Notes: a model not told the origin generated them from the sequence alone. 20,727 nt of DNA from DATKCA01 sp035544675 (GCA_035544675.1 DATKCA010000194.1:1-20727), one strand, 5' to 3'. Positions 7,255 through 15,135 are shown, numbered from the stretch's first letter. Made by a program: numbers and translations.

Positions 7255-9269
7255 TTGAGTTGGTAGTCGAACGTCTTGCTCTGCGGGTTGAAGCTGACGA
7301 CCAGGCGCTGCGTGCTGCCAGGCTGGAAGTTGTGCGAAATGACGCGCTGGGCGTTGATCCTCTCCGAGGGAACGACCACCGACACGACCATGTCCGCACT
7401 GCGCGGTGCGAAAGACGTCGTGGTGTTGACCACCCGCGCCACCTTCCGCCGGAAAGGACCGCGGCCGCGCTCCAGGAACAGGCTCTCGTTGGTCACGGTG
7501 TCGGCGCCGATTCGCACCGTGATGGACCCGTCGCTGAAAGGGCTGTTGAAAAACGTGGTGAGGGATGCCGGCGTGTTGTTGACCATGCGACCGCCGTCGC
7601 CGCCGGCAGGAACCACGGGCGGCTGGGGAGGAGGCTGCGCCGATGCCACCTTGGTGGGAGCCTTCTTCTGTGGTTGCGTGCGAGCCTGCGAGGCTTTCTG
7701 CTCCTCCTGCTGCGCGAACTTCAGGTATTCGGCCGTCGCCTCGTCGCTCGGATTCAGCGAGAACGACTCCTGCAGCAAAGTAACGGCGTCGAGGAACTTC
7801 TTCTCGTTGACGAGCGCGATCCCTTCGTCACGCCGCTGCTGTGCCAGGGCCAGCTGCTGCTTGTTCGTCTCCTGCTGCACGCGGATGGCGGAGAGCTTCT
7901 GCATCACGTCGATGACATACGGGGAATCGGGAGCGAGCTTGTAGAGCGCCTCGAAGCGCTCGTGAGCCTCCGCGATACGTCCCTGTAACAGAAGAGCATT
8001 GCCTTCGGTGCGCAGCCCTCGCTCCTGGGCCGCCATCGCTTCCGCGCGCCGGTCAACCACGGGAACGGGAATGTCATCGCCTTTGATGACGAGCAGAAGC
8101 CCGGAGAGAAGCGCGACGCATGCGGCAACGACACCCGTGGCCAGACGGAACGAGATGCGGCGCCGCCACATCGGAAGGGCACGAACGCCGGATACCGTGC
8201 GGCGCACTCGGACGCCGAGCGGCTCCCCTGGGGCGGCGGGCCGGGGGAGGGAAACGGGCATGGCCACCGTGGCGGCAGGCGATCCGCCTGCGGCCGCCAT
8301 CGCCACCGGCCGCTGGGCCATCGCGCTGGAGGCCGCCGCGGCGGGCCCGGCATCGGGCAAGGGCATCTCCATGGTCGGCAGCCTGTCGCGAGTGATGACC
8401 GTTTCCTCGTGCAGCAGAGGCTCGTGCACCGGCGCCGGCCGCTCACCGCGCACAACGGCCCGCAGTGCGCTGGCCATCTCGCGCCCGCGCTGATACCGCC
8501 TGGCCGGGTCCTTGGCCAGCGCCTTGGCCACCACCTCCTCGTAGCCCTCGGGAATCTGCGGGTTGATCTCGTGGATGGGAGGAAACGGCTCGTGGACGAT
8601 CTTGTACGAGATGGTGGTCAGCGAGTCGCCCCCGAAGGGCTTCCGCCGCGTCAGGCATTCGTACAGGCAGATGCCGAGGGAGAAGATGTCGGTGCGGCCG
8701 TCCACGGGCGTGCCCTTGATCTGCTCGGGGGCCATGTAGTTCGGCGTGCCGAGAAACTGCCCGGTGGTGGTGAGATTGGCGACGCCGGAGGCGATCTTGG
8801 CGATGCCGAAGTCGGTGATCTTGGCGCGGTTGCCTTCCAGGAGGATGATGTTCGCGGGCTTGACGTCGCGATGGATGATGCCCTTGATGTGGGCGAAGTC
8901 GATGGCATCGGCGACCTGCGAGATGATGTCGCCGATCTGGTCGAAGGAGAGGGCCCGCCCCTGCGCGAGGATCTCCTTGAGGTTCGAGCCCTCGACGAAC
9001 TCCATGGCGATGAACGAGATTCCGGAGGACTCTTCCTGGCCGATGTCGTGGACCGTGACGATGCCGGGATGATTGAGAATGCCGGCGGCCTGCGCCTCAC
9101 GGATAAAGCGCTGCTGAAATTCTCTGGTCTCGTCGTCCTCGACATGAGCGGCGGGACGAATCGTTTTGAGAGCGACGAGCCGCCCGATCAGCGGATCCTT
9201 CGCCAGGTAAACGATTCCCATCGCCCCCTTGCCGAGCTCGCGAACCACTTCGTATCGGCCGAGCTTCAA
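7251..9269 (-). CDS. Membrane Ser/Thr protein kinase with periplasmic TPR tail
   Basis: A 672-residue Hanks-type kinase. Residues 6-270 form the catalytic domain: glycine loop GKGAMGIV (13-20), Lys35 (VALKTI), helix-C Glu58, catalytic loop HRDVKPAN (133-140), DFG (153-155), activation segment GTPNYMAPEQ. All key residues are present, so it should phosphorylate Ser/Thr. A Pro/Ala-rich linker (275-365) leads to one membrane helix (376-396), and the outside part holds TPR-like helices (about 412-535), a basic/Gln/Pro linker and a C-terminal beta domain with no recognised name. The kinase therefore lies in the cytoplasm and the sensor part in the periplasm. The start is TTG at 9269, giving the usual MKLGRYEVVRELG. 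The frame is open upstream to TAA at 9368, but contains no ATG or GTG. Only a distant GGAG precedes it. It leads a unit with the TldD/TldE-like genes. Confidence 0.9.
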   Translation of the reverse strand: MKLGRYEVVRELGKGAMGIVYLAKDPLIGRLVALKTIRPAAHVEDDETREFQQRFIREAQAAGILNHPGIVTVHDIGQEESSGISFIAMEFVEGSNLKEILAQGRALSFDQIGDIISQVADAIDFAHIKGIIHRDVKPANIILLEGNRAKITDFGIAKIASGVANLTTTGQFLGTPNYMAPEQIKGTPVDGRTDIFSLGICLYECLTRRKPFGGDSLTTISYKIVHEPFPPIHEINPQIPEGYEEVVAKALAKDPARRYQRGREMASALRAVVRGERPAPVHEPLLHEETVITRDRLPTMEMPLPDAGPAAAASSAMAQRPVAMAAAGGSPAATVAMPVSLPRPAAPGEPLGVRVRRTVSGVRALPMWRRRISFRLATGVVAACVALLSGLLLVIKGDDIPVPVVDRRAEAMAAQERGLRTEGNALLLQGRIAEAHERFEALYKLAPDSPYVIDVMQKLSAIRVQQETNKQQLALAQQRRDEGIALVNEKKFLDAVTLLQESFSLNPSDEATAEYLKFAQQEEQKASQARTQPQKKAPTKVASAQPPPQPPVVPAGGDGGRMVNNTPASLTTFFNSPFSDGSITVRIGADTVTNESLFLERGRGPFRRKVARVVNTTTSFAPRSADMVVSVVVPSERINAQRVISHNFQPGSTQRLVVSFNPQSKTFDYQLN

Positions 9270-9413
9270 TTGAGGGACGTTCTCCGACGGAACTCCGCCT
9301 GAGGCGGAGCCCGATTGTGCGCCGACAATAATAACTCCCTCTCCTCCGGTACCCCGCCGGCGATTTTAAATTATGATCCGGCTTCTCAAATCCGCTCTCT
9401 GAGGTCACGCCAA
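9270..9413. promoter_or_regulatory. Divergent promoter region between kinase and EF-G-like genes
   Basis: This 144-base gap separates two outward-facing genes. An AT-rich island at 9363-9377 could serve both: TATGAT (9372-9377) on the plus strand lacks a good -35 box, while on the minus strand TTGAGA (9389-9384) and TAAAAT (9368-9363) are 15 bases apart. A 7-bp hairpin, CTCCGCC-TGA-GGCGGAG (9293-9309), lies in the kinase leader. All are weak calls. Confidence 0.3.
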
Positions 9414-11510
9414 ATGAAGGTCTATTCCGGAAGTGACATTCGCAACATCGCTCTGGTCGGCCACAACGACACAGGCAAGACCACTCTCGTGTCCCAGCTC
9501 CTCTTCAACGCCGGCGCGGTCACGCGACTGGGCACCATTCTGGATGGGACGACCGTCACCGACTTCGACGCCGACGAGATCGAGCGGAAGCACTCGATCT
9601 CCGCCGCCGTCGCCGTCGCGGAGTGGAAAGATGTGAAGATCAACCTCCTGGACACGCCCGGGTTCGGCATCTTCCTGATGGAGGCGAAGAGCGCCATGAG
9701 CGTGGCCGATTCGGCGGCCATCGTCGTCAGCGGCGTCACCGGCGTGGAAGTGACGACCGAGAAGGTCTGGAAGTTCGCGGACGAGCACCACCTGCCGCGC
9801 ATCGTCGTCGTCAACAAGATGGACCGCGAGCGGGCATCGTTCACGCGCACGCTCGAGGCGCTGCAGCAGAAGTTCGGCAAGAACGTGGTTCCCATTCAGC
9901 TGCCGATGGGCGAGGAGAAGGACTACAAGGGCGTGGTCGACCTCGTGGCCATGCGGGCGCATCAGTACTCCCTGGATGGCTCGGGCAAGTTCGAGGTGAT
10001 CGACATCCCATCCGAATACGTCAGCGACGCGAAGGACTGGCGCGAGAAGCTCATCGAGAAGGTGGCCGAGGGCGACGACACGCTCATGGAACGGTTCTTC
10101 GAGCAGGGCGGTCTCTCGCAGGAGGAGCTGATCGACGGGATGAAGCGGGAGATCCAGCATCATCAGATCGTACCGGTGGTGTTCGCATCGGCGTCGCGCG
10201 ACATCGGCGGGCATCCGATCCTCGACGCCTTCGTCTCGCTGATGCCTTCGCCGGAGGAAGTGAAGACCATCGACGGAAAAAACGCCAAGGGGGAGAAGCT
10301 GACCTTCGACCGGCGGGCCGAGGCGTTTCCGGCGGCGCTGGTCTTCAAGACGTTCTCCGATCCGTTCTCGGGACGGGTGTCCCTGATGCGCGTCTTCTGC
10401 GGCACACTCAAGTCCGACACCACGTACTGGAACGCCTCGCGCGAGCACGATGAGCGCATCGGAAAGCTGCAGGTGCTCCAGGGCAAGCAGCAGATTCCGG
10501 TCTCGGAGCTTCGCGCCGGTGACATCGGCGCGGTGGCCAAGCTCAAGGACGTGCACACGGGCGAGACGATCACCGCCAAGGACCACATCATCGTCCTGCC
10601 GCACATCCAGTATCCGGAGGCGGCCATCTCCTTCGCGGTGGAGGCCAAAGCGCGCGGTGACGAGGACAAGCTCGGGACGGCCATCGGCCGGGTCATCGAG
10701 GAGGACCCCACCATCCGCTTCAGCCGCGATGAGCAGACCAAGGAGCTGCTCATCAGCGGGCAGGGGCAGCTGCACGTGGAGATCGTCGTCTCGAAGCTGA
10801 AGAAGAAGTACGGCGTCGACGTCATCCTCCACCCGCCCAAGGTGCCGTACCGCGAGACCATCACCAGGGCCGCCGACGCGCACGGCCGCCACAAGAAGCA
10901 GTCGGGCGGCCACGGGCAGTTCGCCGACTGCAAGATCACGATGGAGCCGCTGCCGCGCGGCGCCGAGTTCGAGTTCGTGGACGAGATCTTCGGCGGCGCC
11001 ATCCCGCGGCAATACATCCCGGCCGTGGAGAAAGGCATCCAGGAAGCGCGGCTCAAGGGGTTCCTGGCCGGCTACCCCGTCGTCGACTTCCGCGTTCGAC
11101 TCAAGGACGGCCAGTATCACGACGTCGACTCGTCGGAAATGGCGTTCAAGATCGCCGGCTCGCTGGCATTTCAGCAGGGCATGGAGCAGGGCCGGCCGAC
11201 ACTCCTCGAGCCGATCATGCACGTCGACATCACCGCGCCTTCGGAATACGTGGGCGACCTGATGGGCGACCTCACGTCACGGCGCGGAAAGATGGAAGGC
11301 GTCGAAGTGGAAGAGGACATGCAGACGCTCCGGTCGCGCGTGCCGCTGGCCGAGATGCTCACGTACGGCTCGACGCTGCGCTCGATCACGCAGGGCCGCG
11401 GATCGTTCCACATGGAGTTCTCACACTACGAGGAAGTGCCGCGAAATCTGCAGGAGAAGATCATCACCGAGTCGAAGAAGGCGCAGGCCGCGCACGCGGG
11501 ACATCATTAG
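9414..11510 (+). CDS. EF-G-like translation GTPase (second EF-G, FusA2 type)
   Basis: A 698-residue EF-G paralogue, predicted to bind the ribosome in the cytoplasm. GTPase motifs: G1 GHNDTGKT (16-23), G3 DTPGFG (80-85), G4 NKMD (134-137), and a likely G5 at FASASRD. Domains II to V follow in the normal order; domain IV includes KQSGGHGQFADC and domain V includes PSEYVGDLMGDLTSRRGKMEG. Compared with canonical EF-G, the switch-II His (DTPGH) is Phe84 and the G1 loop is GHNDTGKT instead of AHIDAGKT. This places it with the EF-G-like/FusA2 group, whose role differs from routine translocation. I chose ATG 9414 because it has GAGG ten bases upstream and gives the family N-terminus; a longer reading from ATG 9315 adds 33 unrelated residues. 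It stands alone, with a palindromic structure directly after the stop. Confidence 0.9.
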   Translation: MKVYSGSDIRNIALVGHNDTGKTTLVSQLLFNAGAVTRLGTILDGTTVTDFDADEIERKHSISAAVAVAEWKDVKINLLDTPGFGIFLMEAKSAMSVADSAAIVVSGVTGVEVTTEKVWKFADEHHLPRIVVVNKMDRERASFTRTLEALQQKFGKNVVPIQLPMGEEKDYKGVVDLVAMRAHQYSLDGSGKFEVIDIPSEYVSDAKDWREKLIEKVAEGDDTLMERFFEQGGLSQEELIDGMKREIQHHQIVPVVFASASRDIGGHPILDAFVSLMPSPEEVKTIDGKNAKGEKLTFDRRAEAFPAALVFKTFSDPFSGRVSLMRVFCGTLKSDTTYWNASREHDERIGKLQVLQGKQQIPVSELRAGDIGAVAKLKDVHTGETITAKDHIIVLPHIQYPEAAISFAVEAKARGDEDKLGTAIGRVIEEDPTIRFSRDEQTKELLISGQGQLHVEIVVSKLKKKYGVDVILHPPKVPYRETITRAADAHGRHKKQSGGHGQFADCKITMEPLPRGAEFEFVDEIFGGAIPRQYIPAVEKGIQEARLKGFLAGYPVVDFRVRLKDGQYHDVDSSEMAFKIAGSLAFQQGMEQGRPTLLEPIMHVDITAPSEYVGDLMGDLTSRRGKMEGVEVEEDMQTLRSRVPLAEMLTYGSTLRSITQGRGSFHMEFSHYEEVPRNLQEKIITESKKAQAAHAGHH

Positions 11511-11577
11511 GTGGAATGGAGCGCGGGTGTCCTCACCCGCGCGGCGCGGCGGTGGGGACACCGCCGCCTCCATCCAC
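11511..11577. terminator. Cloverleaf-like double hairpin between convergent genes
   Basis: An outer stem (GTGGAATGGAG 11511-11521 with CTCCATCCAC 11568-11577, one bulged base) encloses two perfect 9-bp hairpins with four-base loops. The first is GCGCGGGTG/CACCCGCGC (11521-11542, loop TCCT) and the second is GCGGCGGTG/CACCGCCGC (11546-11567, loop GGGA). It fills the whole gap between the EF-G-like stop and the PEGA-like stop. It can fold from either strand, so a bidirectional terminator or REP-type mobile repeat is likely. There is no T-run. Confidence 0.65.
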
Positions 11578-12158
11578 TACTCCCTCTCCAGCCGCGCCGT
11601 GATCGTGGCCACTTCGTCGGCGGCCGCCTCGCTGGCCGTCACGATGAACTGTCGCTCCTTGTGCCCGGGTGCGACCAGCCTCACGGTGTAGCTTCCCGGC
11701 TCGGCGAAGTCGTAGACCTCGTCGTCGGAGTCGAGTTGCTGCGCCGTGCCGACAGGGACGTCGTTCACGTAGACGAGCGTGTCGCGGGGCGTGACGTTCA
11801 GCTTCATCCCGCGCCGGGCCCACAGCTTCATGACCCCGGAGACCCCACCCGGCCCGCCGCTGATGTCGGCGCTCGATCCGTTGGCGATCGCCTCGTTCGC
11901 CGCCGGCGCGTTCGCCCCGTGCCCCGACACCACCAGCGACCCACCCGGCTCCGGCTCACCGGGGGGCGCGGGCGAACTGGGCCGCGGCTCATCCTGGCGC
12001 GCGTTGATGATGCTCACCAGCGTCGGATTGCGATAGCGCAGCCCGGTGACCACCGCGAGCGCGGCCAGCGTCACCAGGACCACGCCGATCGTCACCGGTA
12101 CCCAGCGCGGCAGCGCGTCGCGGTCGTGATGCTCCTCATCGGGAGGATGCGCCGTCAT
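11577..12158 (-). CDS. Membrane-anchored protein with PEGA-like domain
   Basis: A 193-residue protein. A short acidic, His-containing cytoplasmic tail (1-17) is followed by one membrane helix (RWVPVTIGVVLVTLAALAVV, 18-37), a Pro/Gly/Ser-rich linker (50-105) and a C-terminal PEGA-like beta domain (KLNVTPRDTLVYVNDVPVG, then EPGSYTVRLVAPGHKERQF). It should lie outside the inner membrane and bind a ligand or wall component; the exact role is unknown. The ATG at 12158 overlaps the upstream stop as ATGA, so it is translationally coupled. It is the last gene of the five-gene unit. Its stop codon touches the cloverleaf palindrome. Confidence 0.7.
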   Translation of the reverse strand: MTAHPPDEEHHDRDALPRWVPVTIGVVLVTLAALAVVTGLRYRNPTLVSIINARQDEPRPSSPAPPGEPEPGGSLVVSGHGANAPAANEAIANGSSADISGGPGGVSGVMKLWARRGMKLNVTPRDTLVYVNDVPVGTAQQLDSDDEVYDFAEPGSYTVRLVAPGHKERQFIVTASEAAADEVATITARLERE

Positions 12159-12520
12159 ACGTCTTTGTCGTTCTTCGTCCGGGCCGCCTCATCGATCAGC
12201 GCGGGACCCTCATCCGTAACCAGCGTCTCGGAGTCGTCATCCAGTTTGTCGTATTCGCGCTGGCGACCCCTCACCAGCTCCATGGCCCGGGCCTCGTCCT
12301 GCGACCCGACGTAGATCCGGATGTCGCCCATCGTCCCGAAGTTGATCGGCTCCATGCTGAACTTCACGTTCTCGACCTGGGCCGCGATTCCTTCCGACTG
12401 GAGGAACCCCTGGAGCAGCCGGGCTTCGTCTTCGGTCCCGGAGCTGGCGATCTCCACCCACGTCGTCCCGTCTTCGGAGGGGATGGTGTTCACGAGGTCC
12501 GGATCGGGTGTATCAGGCAT
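12155..12520 (-). CDS. DUF2007-like putative signal-transducing protein
   Basis: A 121-residue soluble protein. The core WVEIASSGTEDEARLLQGFL, then SEGIAAQVEN and DIRIYVGSQDEARAMELV, matches the beta-alpha-beta layout of DUF2007 proteins, in which one small domain follows the pattern 'level-changing strand, helix that spans to a second strand'. The acidic C-terminal tail is probably disordered. The biochemical role of the family is not established. A TGAGGAG ribosome site overlaps the SelD stop codon and is six bases before the ATG, so the two genes are coupled. It also overlaps the next gene by four bases. Confidence 0.7.
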   Translation of the reverse strand: MPDTPDPDLVNTIPSEDGTTWVEIASSGTEDEARLLQGFLQSEGIAAQVENVKFSMEPINFGTMGDIRIYVGSQDEARAMELVRGRQREYDKLDDDSETLVTDEGPALIDEAARTKNDKDV

Positions 12521-12530
12521 TTCACGCTCC

Positions 12531-13604
12531 TCAGGGAAGTAGCTTCAGACGTCCGCGGTCGGCCGTCATCCTCCCGATCTTTGCATAGAACAGGCCGCCT
12601 CTGCGGAGAGTGTCCTCCAGAGCGGAGGCCCTTTCGGAGGCTATGGCGATCAGAAGACCGCCGCTGGTCTGCGCATCACACATCAGAATCAGCTCTGACT
12701 CGGAGACGGACGAGTCGATCCGCCGGCGGAAGGTGTCGACGTTCCTGGTCGTGCCGGCCGGAGCGAATCCGCGGGCCAGAGACTCGCGCGCCCCCTGCAG
12801 GACCGGAACGCTGCTCACGCCGACCTCGGCACCGAGGGCCGCGCCTTCACACATCTCGAGCAGGTGGCCGGCAAGGCCGTAGCCCGTGACATCGGTCGCC
12901 GCACTGGCTCCGGCCTCCACCATGGCCAGGGCCACTTCGCGGTTCAGCGCCGTCATCCAACCGACGGCTTCGTCGAGCGAAGGCGCATCGCGCCGCCTCC
13001 ACAGACGCCGTCCGCTCAGGGCGCGATGCGCGCAGACGAGGATGCCGTTCCCGATCGGCTTCGTCAGGTAAAGCAGATCACCTTCCTTCGCCGTGGAGTT
13101 GCGGACGAGTTTCTCCACCGAGACGATTCCGGTGACGGCCAGACCGTACTTCGGCACGTCGTCGATGATCGTGTGACCTCCGGCGACGGGGAAACCCGCT
13201 TCCGCGGCCTTGCTCGCGCCGCCGCGCAGAATCTCCTGCAGCACTTCCAGTGGCAGCTTGTCGGTCGGGAAGGCTGCCACGGCCAGCCCGAGAATCGGCG
13301 TGGCCCCCATGGCGTAGATGTCGGAGATCGAGTTCGCCGCGGCGATCGCGCCGAAGAGAAACGGGTCATCGACGATCGGCGTGAAGAAGTCGACGGTCTG
13401 CACGATGGCCTGGTCGCCGCTGATGCGCAGCACCGCCGCATCGTCGCTGGTGGCCGTCCCGACAAGAAGATCCCCCAGCCCTTCATGGGAAGGGAGATGC
13501 GACAGAACGGAGCGCAGGTCATCCTGACCCAGCTTGCAGGCTCAACCGCCGGTCGTGGCGAATGAGGAGAGAGCCGGGTATGACGTGTGGAGCTTGTGCT
13601 TCAC
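12531..13604 (-). CDS. selD: Selenophosphate synthetase SelD, itself a selenoprotein (TGA = Sec21)
   Basis: SelD makes monoselenophosphate from selenide and ATP, the selenium donor for selenocysteine and selenouridine. The body is canonical: TSDDAAVLRISGDQAIVQTV, then DFFTPIVDDPFLFGAIAAAN, then SISDIYAMG, and later AAGG-type substrate loops such as VAGGHTIID and TDVTGYGLAGHLLEM. An ATG-only reading begins at 13433 and loses the catalytic N-terminus. Reading from GTG 13604 gives MKHKLHTSYPALSSFATTGG-U-ACKLGQDDL, where U is an in-frame TGA at 13544-13542 and falls on the catalytic Cys/Sec position (equivalent to E. coli Cys17), followed by the essential Lys. The GTG overlaps the upstream stop as GTGA. 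A SECIS-like hairpin follows the TGA. The product has 357 residues, a normal length. Cytoplasmic; in a coupled five-gene unit with no other selenium gene. Confidence 0.9.
13511..13534 (-). promoter_or_regulatory. Bacterial SECIS-like hairpin after the selD TGA
   Basis: On the minus strand GGTCA-GGA-TGACC forms five perfect pairs with a GGA loop. U-G and G-U wobbles extend it, and AGC/GCU pairs beyond one bulged C. The GG of the apical loop begins 17 bases after the TGA, within the spacing known for bacterial SECIS elements bound by SelB, whose loops typically carry an exposed GG or GU. Overlap with coding bases is normal for bacteria. Confidence 0.7.
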
Positions 13605-13882
13605 GAAGGGAGTCTATCGCCTTCGCCCAGCACCGTTGCGCGCGCGTATTCGCACGCCTCCAGAATCTCCTGATAGACGACGTACGCCAGCTCGCTGGTC
13701 AGCGGCTCGGGGGCGTTGCGGTTCACGATCTCCGCGATCTGCGAGGCGTAGTGGGAGGCCGTCGGCAATCGCTCCCCGCCATCGCGGATCATGCGGAAGC
13801 CGACGATCAGCTCCTCTTCCAGGGTTCGCCGGAACTCGCCGTCTTCGACCTCGCGCGGCAGGTTCGCGTAATCGATGTTCAA
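13601..13882 (-). CDS. Small helical protein of unknown function (93 residues)
   Basis: I do not recognise this family. The frame starts at TTG 13882, overlapping the peptidase stop as TTGA, and ends with a TGA that overlaps the SelD GTG as GTGA, so it is locked between two coupled genes. The protein (NIDYANLPREVEDGEFRRTL, then EEELIVGFRMIRDGG) is acidic and mostly predicted helix, with a conserved-looking tail around YVVYQEILEACEYARATV. It has no signal peptide, membrane helix or metal motif. A GGAG lies 14 bases before the start, further than usual. An alternative is that translation starts by reinitiation only. Confidence 0.6.
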   Translation of the reverse strand: MNIDYANLPREVEDGEFRRTLEEELIVGFRMIRDGGERLPTASHYASQIAEIVNRNAPEPLTSELAYVVYQEILEACEYARATVLGEGDRLPS

Positions 13883-15087
13883 CGGACGAAACGCTCCATC
13901 AGAGGGCCATCGACGCCGTAGGCAACCCTGACCGAGCTTCCCTCGACGCGTGACAGACTGCCGTAACCGCGGTCTTCCAGGAGGCGCGTGTAGGCATCGT
14001 GGAACTGCTGCGCGTCCGCGGCCGACTGCCACCGGCTCTCCACCAGGACGGTGGGCTGGCACGCCGCGTCCGCGGCGATCGTCACGCGATCCCCCATCCA
14101 CCCTCGCGCCGCCTCCGCGCCGACGAGGAAGCTCCAGTGGAACTCGCCCAGGCGCTCGACGGCGAGCGTGCGGGTGACACCGGCTGCGGGAGTGTCCGAG
14201 AACGCGTCCGGAACGAACCTCTTCTCGAAATAGTCGTCGGGATGAAGAACCTCGCGCGTCGAGCGGGGGGGATTGCGGTGGACGCGGTCGAGCTCCCTCC
14301 AGCCCCCGCGGCGATACGCCGCCAAGGCGAAATTCAGTCCCTGCAGATAAGGGAACTTGAGCAGCTCCCCAAAGTACCGGGGCGTGGAGGCGTCGATGAG
14401 CGTCCCGGAGGAGGCGGCCGCGGCCAGCGACCCGGTCAGAAGGTCGCTGCGGATGGCCTCATCGAATGACCCGCCCATCTTTCCGACCAGGTGGGCCAGC
14501 ATCACCAGCGTGGCCTCCCCTTCCAGCACGGCGTGGTAGGCGAGGCCGGCATCGGTGTCGAGACGCAGGTCCCAGCTCTTCTTCCCGATTGCGAAGTGCT
14601 GATCCTGCAGGGCGTGCGTGAGCTCGTGGACCTCGATGCCCTCGTTCAGCGCGGCAGCCACGCCGAGCGCCGCGGCGGCTTCCGGCAGCTCCTCGAGTGC
14701 GACGTAAGTCTTGGTGAGCGGGTCGTAATACGCGAGCACCTGTGACTGGTAGAGGGCGATGAGCGACGGCATCACCTCGCCCGCTTCCTCCACGAGCAGC
14801 AGTGCGCGCAGGATCGCCTCCCACTCGTCTGTCGCGTACGGAAGCGTCTTGGCGAACTGATCCTCGAGACGAGCCGGCAGCTCGCTGCGCGCGATTCTGG
14901 TCACCCGGACCGGCTCCCGGAAGGGGAGACCGCGGATGGTCTCGACCGCTCGCTTCGAGTCGTCGAGCCCGGCACTGGCGCCTGGCGCCTTGCTTTCGGC
15001 TTTCGGGCTCTCCCCCCAGGCGCCCGGACCCAGAAGCCAGGAGCCAAGGAGTCCGAGAGCCAGCGCGCCACGCATCCAACGGGACAT
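13879..15087 (-). CDS. Secreted HExxH zinc peptidase-like protein
   Basis: A 402-residue exported protein. Residues 1-25 are a Sec signal (ALALGLLGSWLLGPGAWG). The zincin motif HELTHALQDQHF has His154, Glu155 and His158, and YHAVLEGEATLVM (184-196) provides a Glu (189 or 191) in the position of the third metal ligand, as in gluzincin-like proteins. ALNEGIEVHELTHALQD is typical of bacterial predicted peptidases of unknown substrate. The middle and C-terminal part contain no other recognised domain. No lipobox is seen, so it is probably a soluble periplasmic enzyme. It is the first gene of the SelD unit. No ribosome site precedes the ATG at 15087; MRGALALGL, five codons later, is an alternative start. 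Confidence 0.75.
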   Translation of the reverse strand: MSRWMRGALALGLLGSWLLGPGAWGESPKAESKAPGASAGLDDSKRAVETIRGLPFREPVRVTRIARSELPARLEDQFAKTLPYATDEWEAILRALLLVEEAGEVMPSLIALYQSQVLAYYDPLTKTYVALEELPEAAAALGVAAALNEGIEVHELTHALQDQHFAIGKKSWDLRLDTDAGLAYHAVLEGEATLVMLAHLVGKMGGSFDEAIRSDLLTGSLAAAASSGTLIDASTPRYFGELLKFPYLQGLNFALAAYRRGGWRELDRVHRNPPRSTREVLHPDDYFEKRFVPDAFSDTPAAGVTRTLAVERLGEFHWSFLVGAEAARGWMGDRVTIAADAACQPTVLVESRWQSAADAQQFHDAYTRLLEDRGYGSLSRVEGSSVRVAYGVDGPLMERFVR

Positions 15088-15111
15088 GCGCGTCGTTAAC
15101 GGGCGGTCACA

Positions 15112-15127
15112 CCGCGGGATTCCGCGG
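15112..15127. repeat. Small CCGCGG hairpin in the divergent leader
   Basis: CCGCGG-GATT-CCGCGG lies in the 93-base gap between the peptidase gene and the anti-sigma kinase gene. Six pairs can form on either strand. It may affect expression of the peptidase, whose ATG is 25 bases away, but could be incidental. Confidence 0.3.
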
Positions 15128-15135
15128 CTAATTTG

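Noticed and set aside
9405..11222. 605-codon minus-strand open frame opposite the EF-G-like gene
   Set aside because: Shadow with His/Arg/Asp/Leu-rich composition and no recognisable fold, against clear GTPase motifs on the other strand.
12531..13433. SelD starting at ATG 13433 as a 300-residue Cys-less protein
   Set aside because: It would lack the catalytic loop and conserved Lys; frame, overlap and SECIS evidence support the longer Sec-containing reading.
13601..14101. Longer version of the 93-residue gene starting at 14101
   Set aside because: The extension lies inside the peptidase gene in another frame and is Arg/Gly-rich; only the part after 13882 looks coding, and it has a coupled TTG start.
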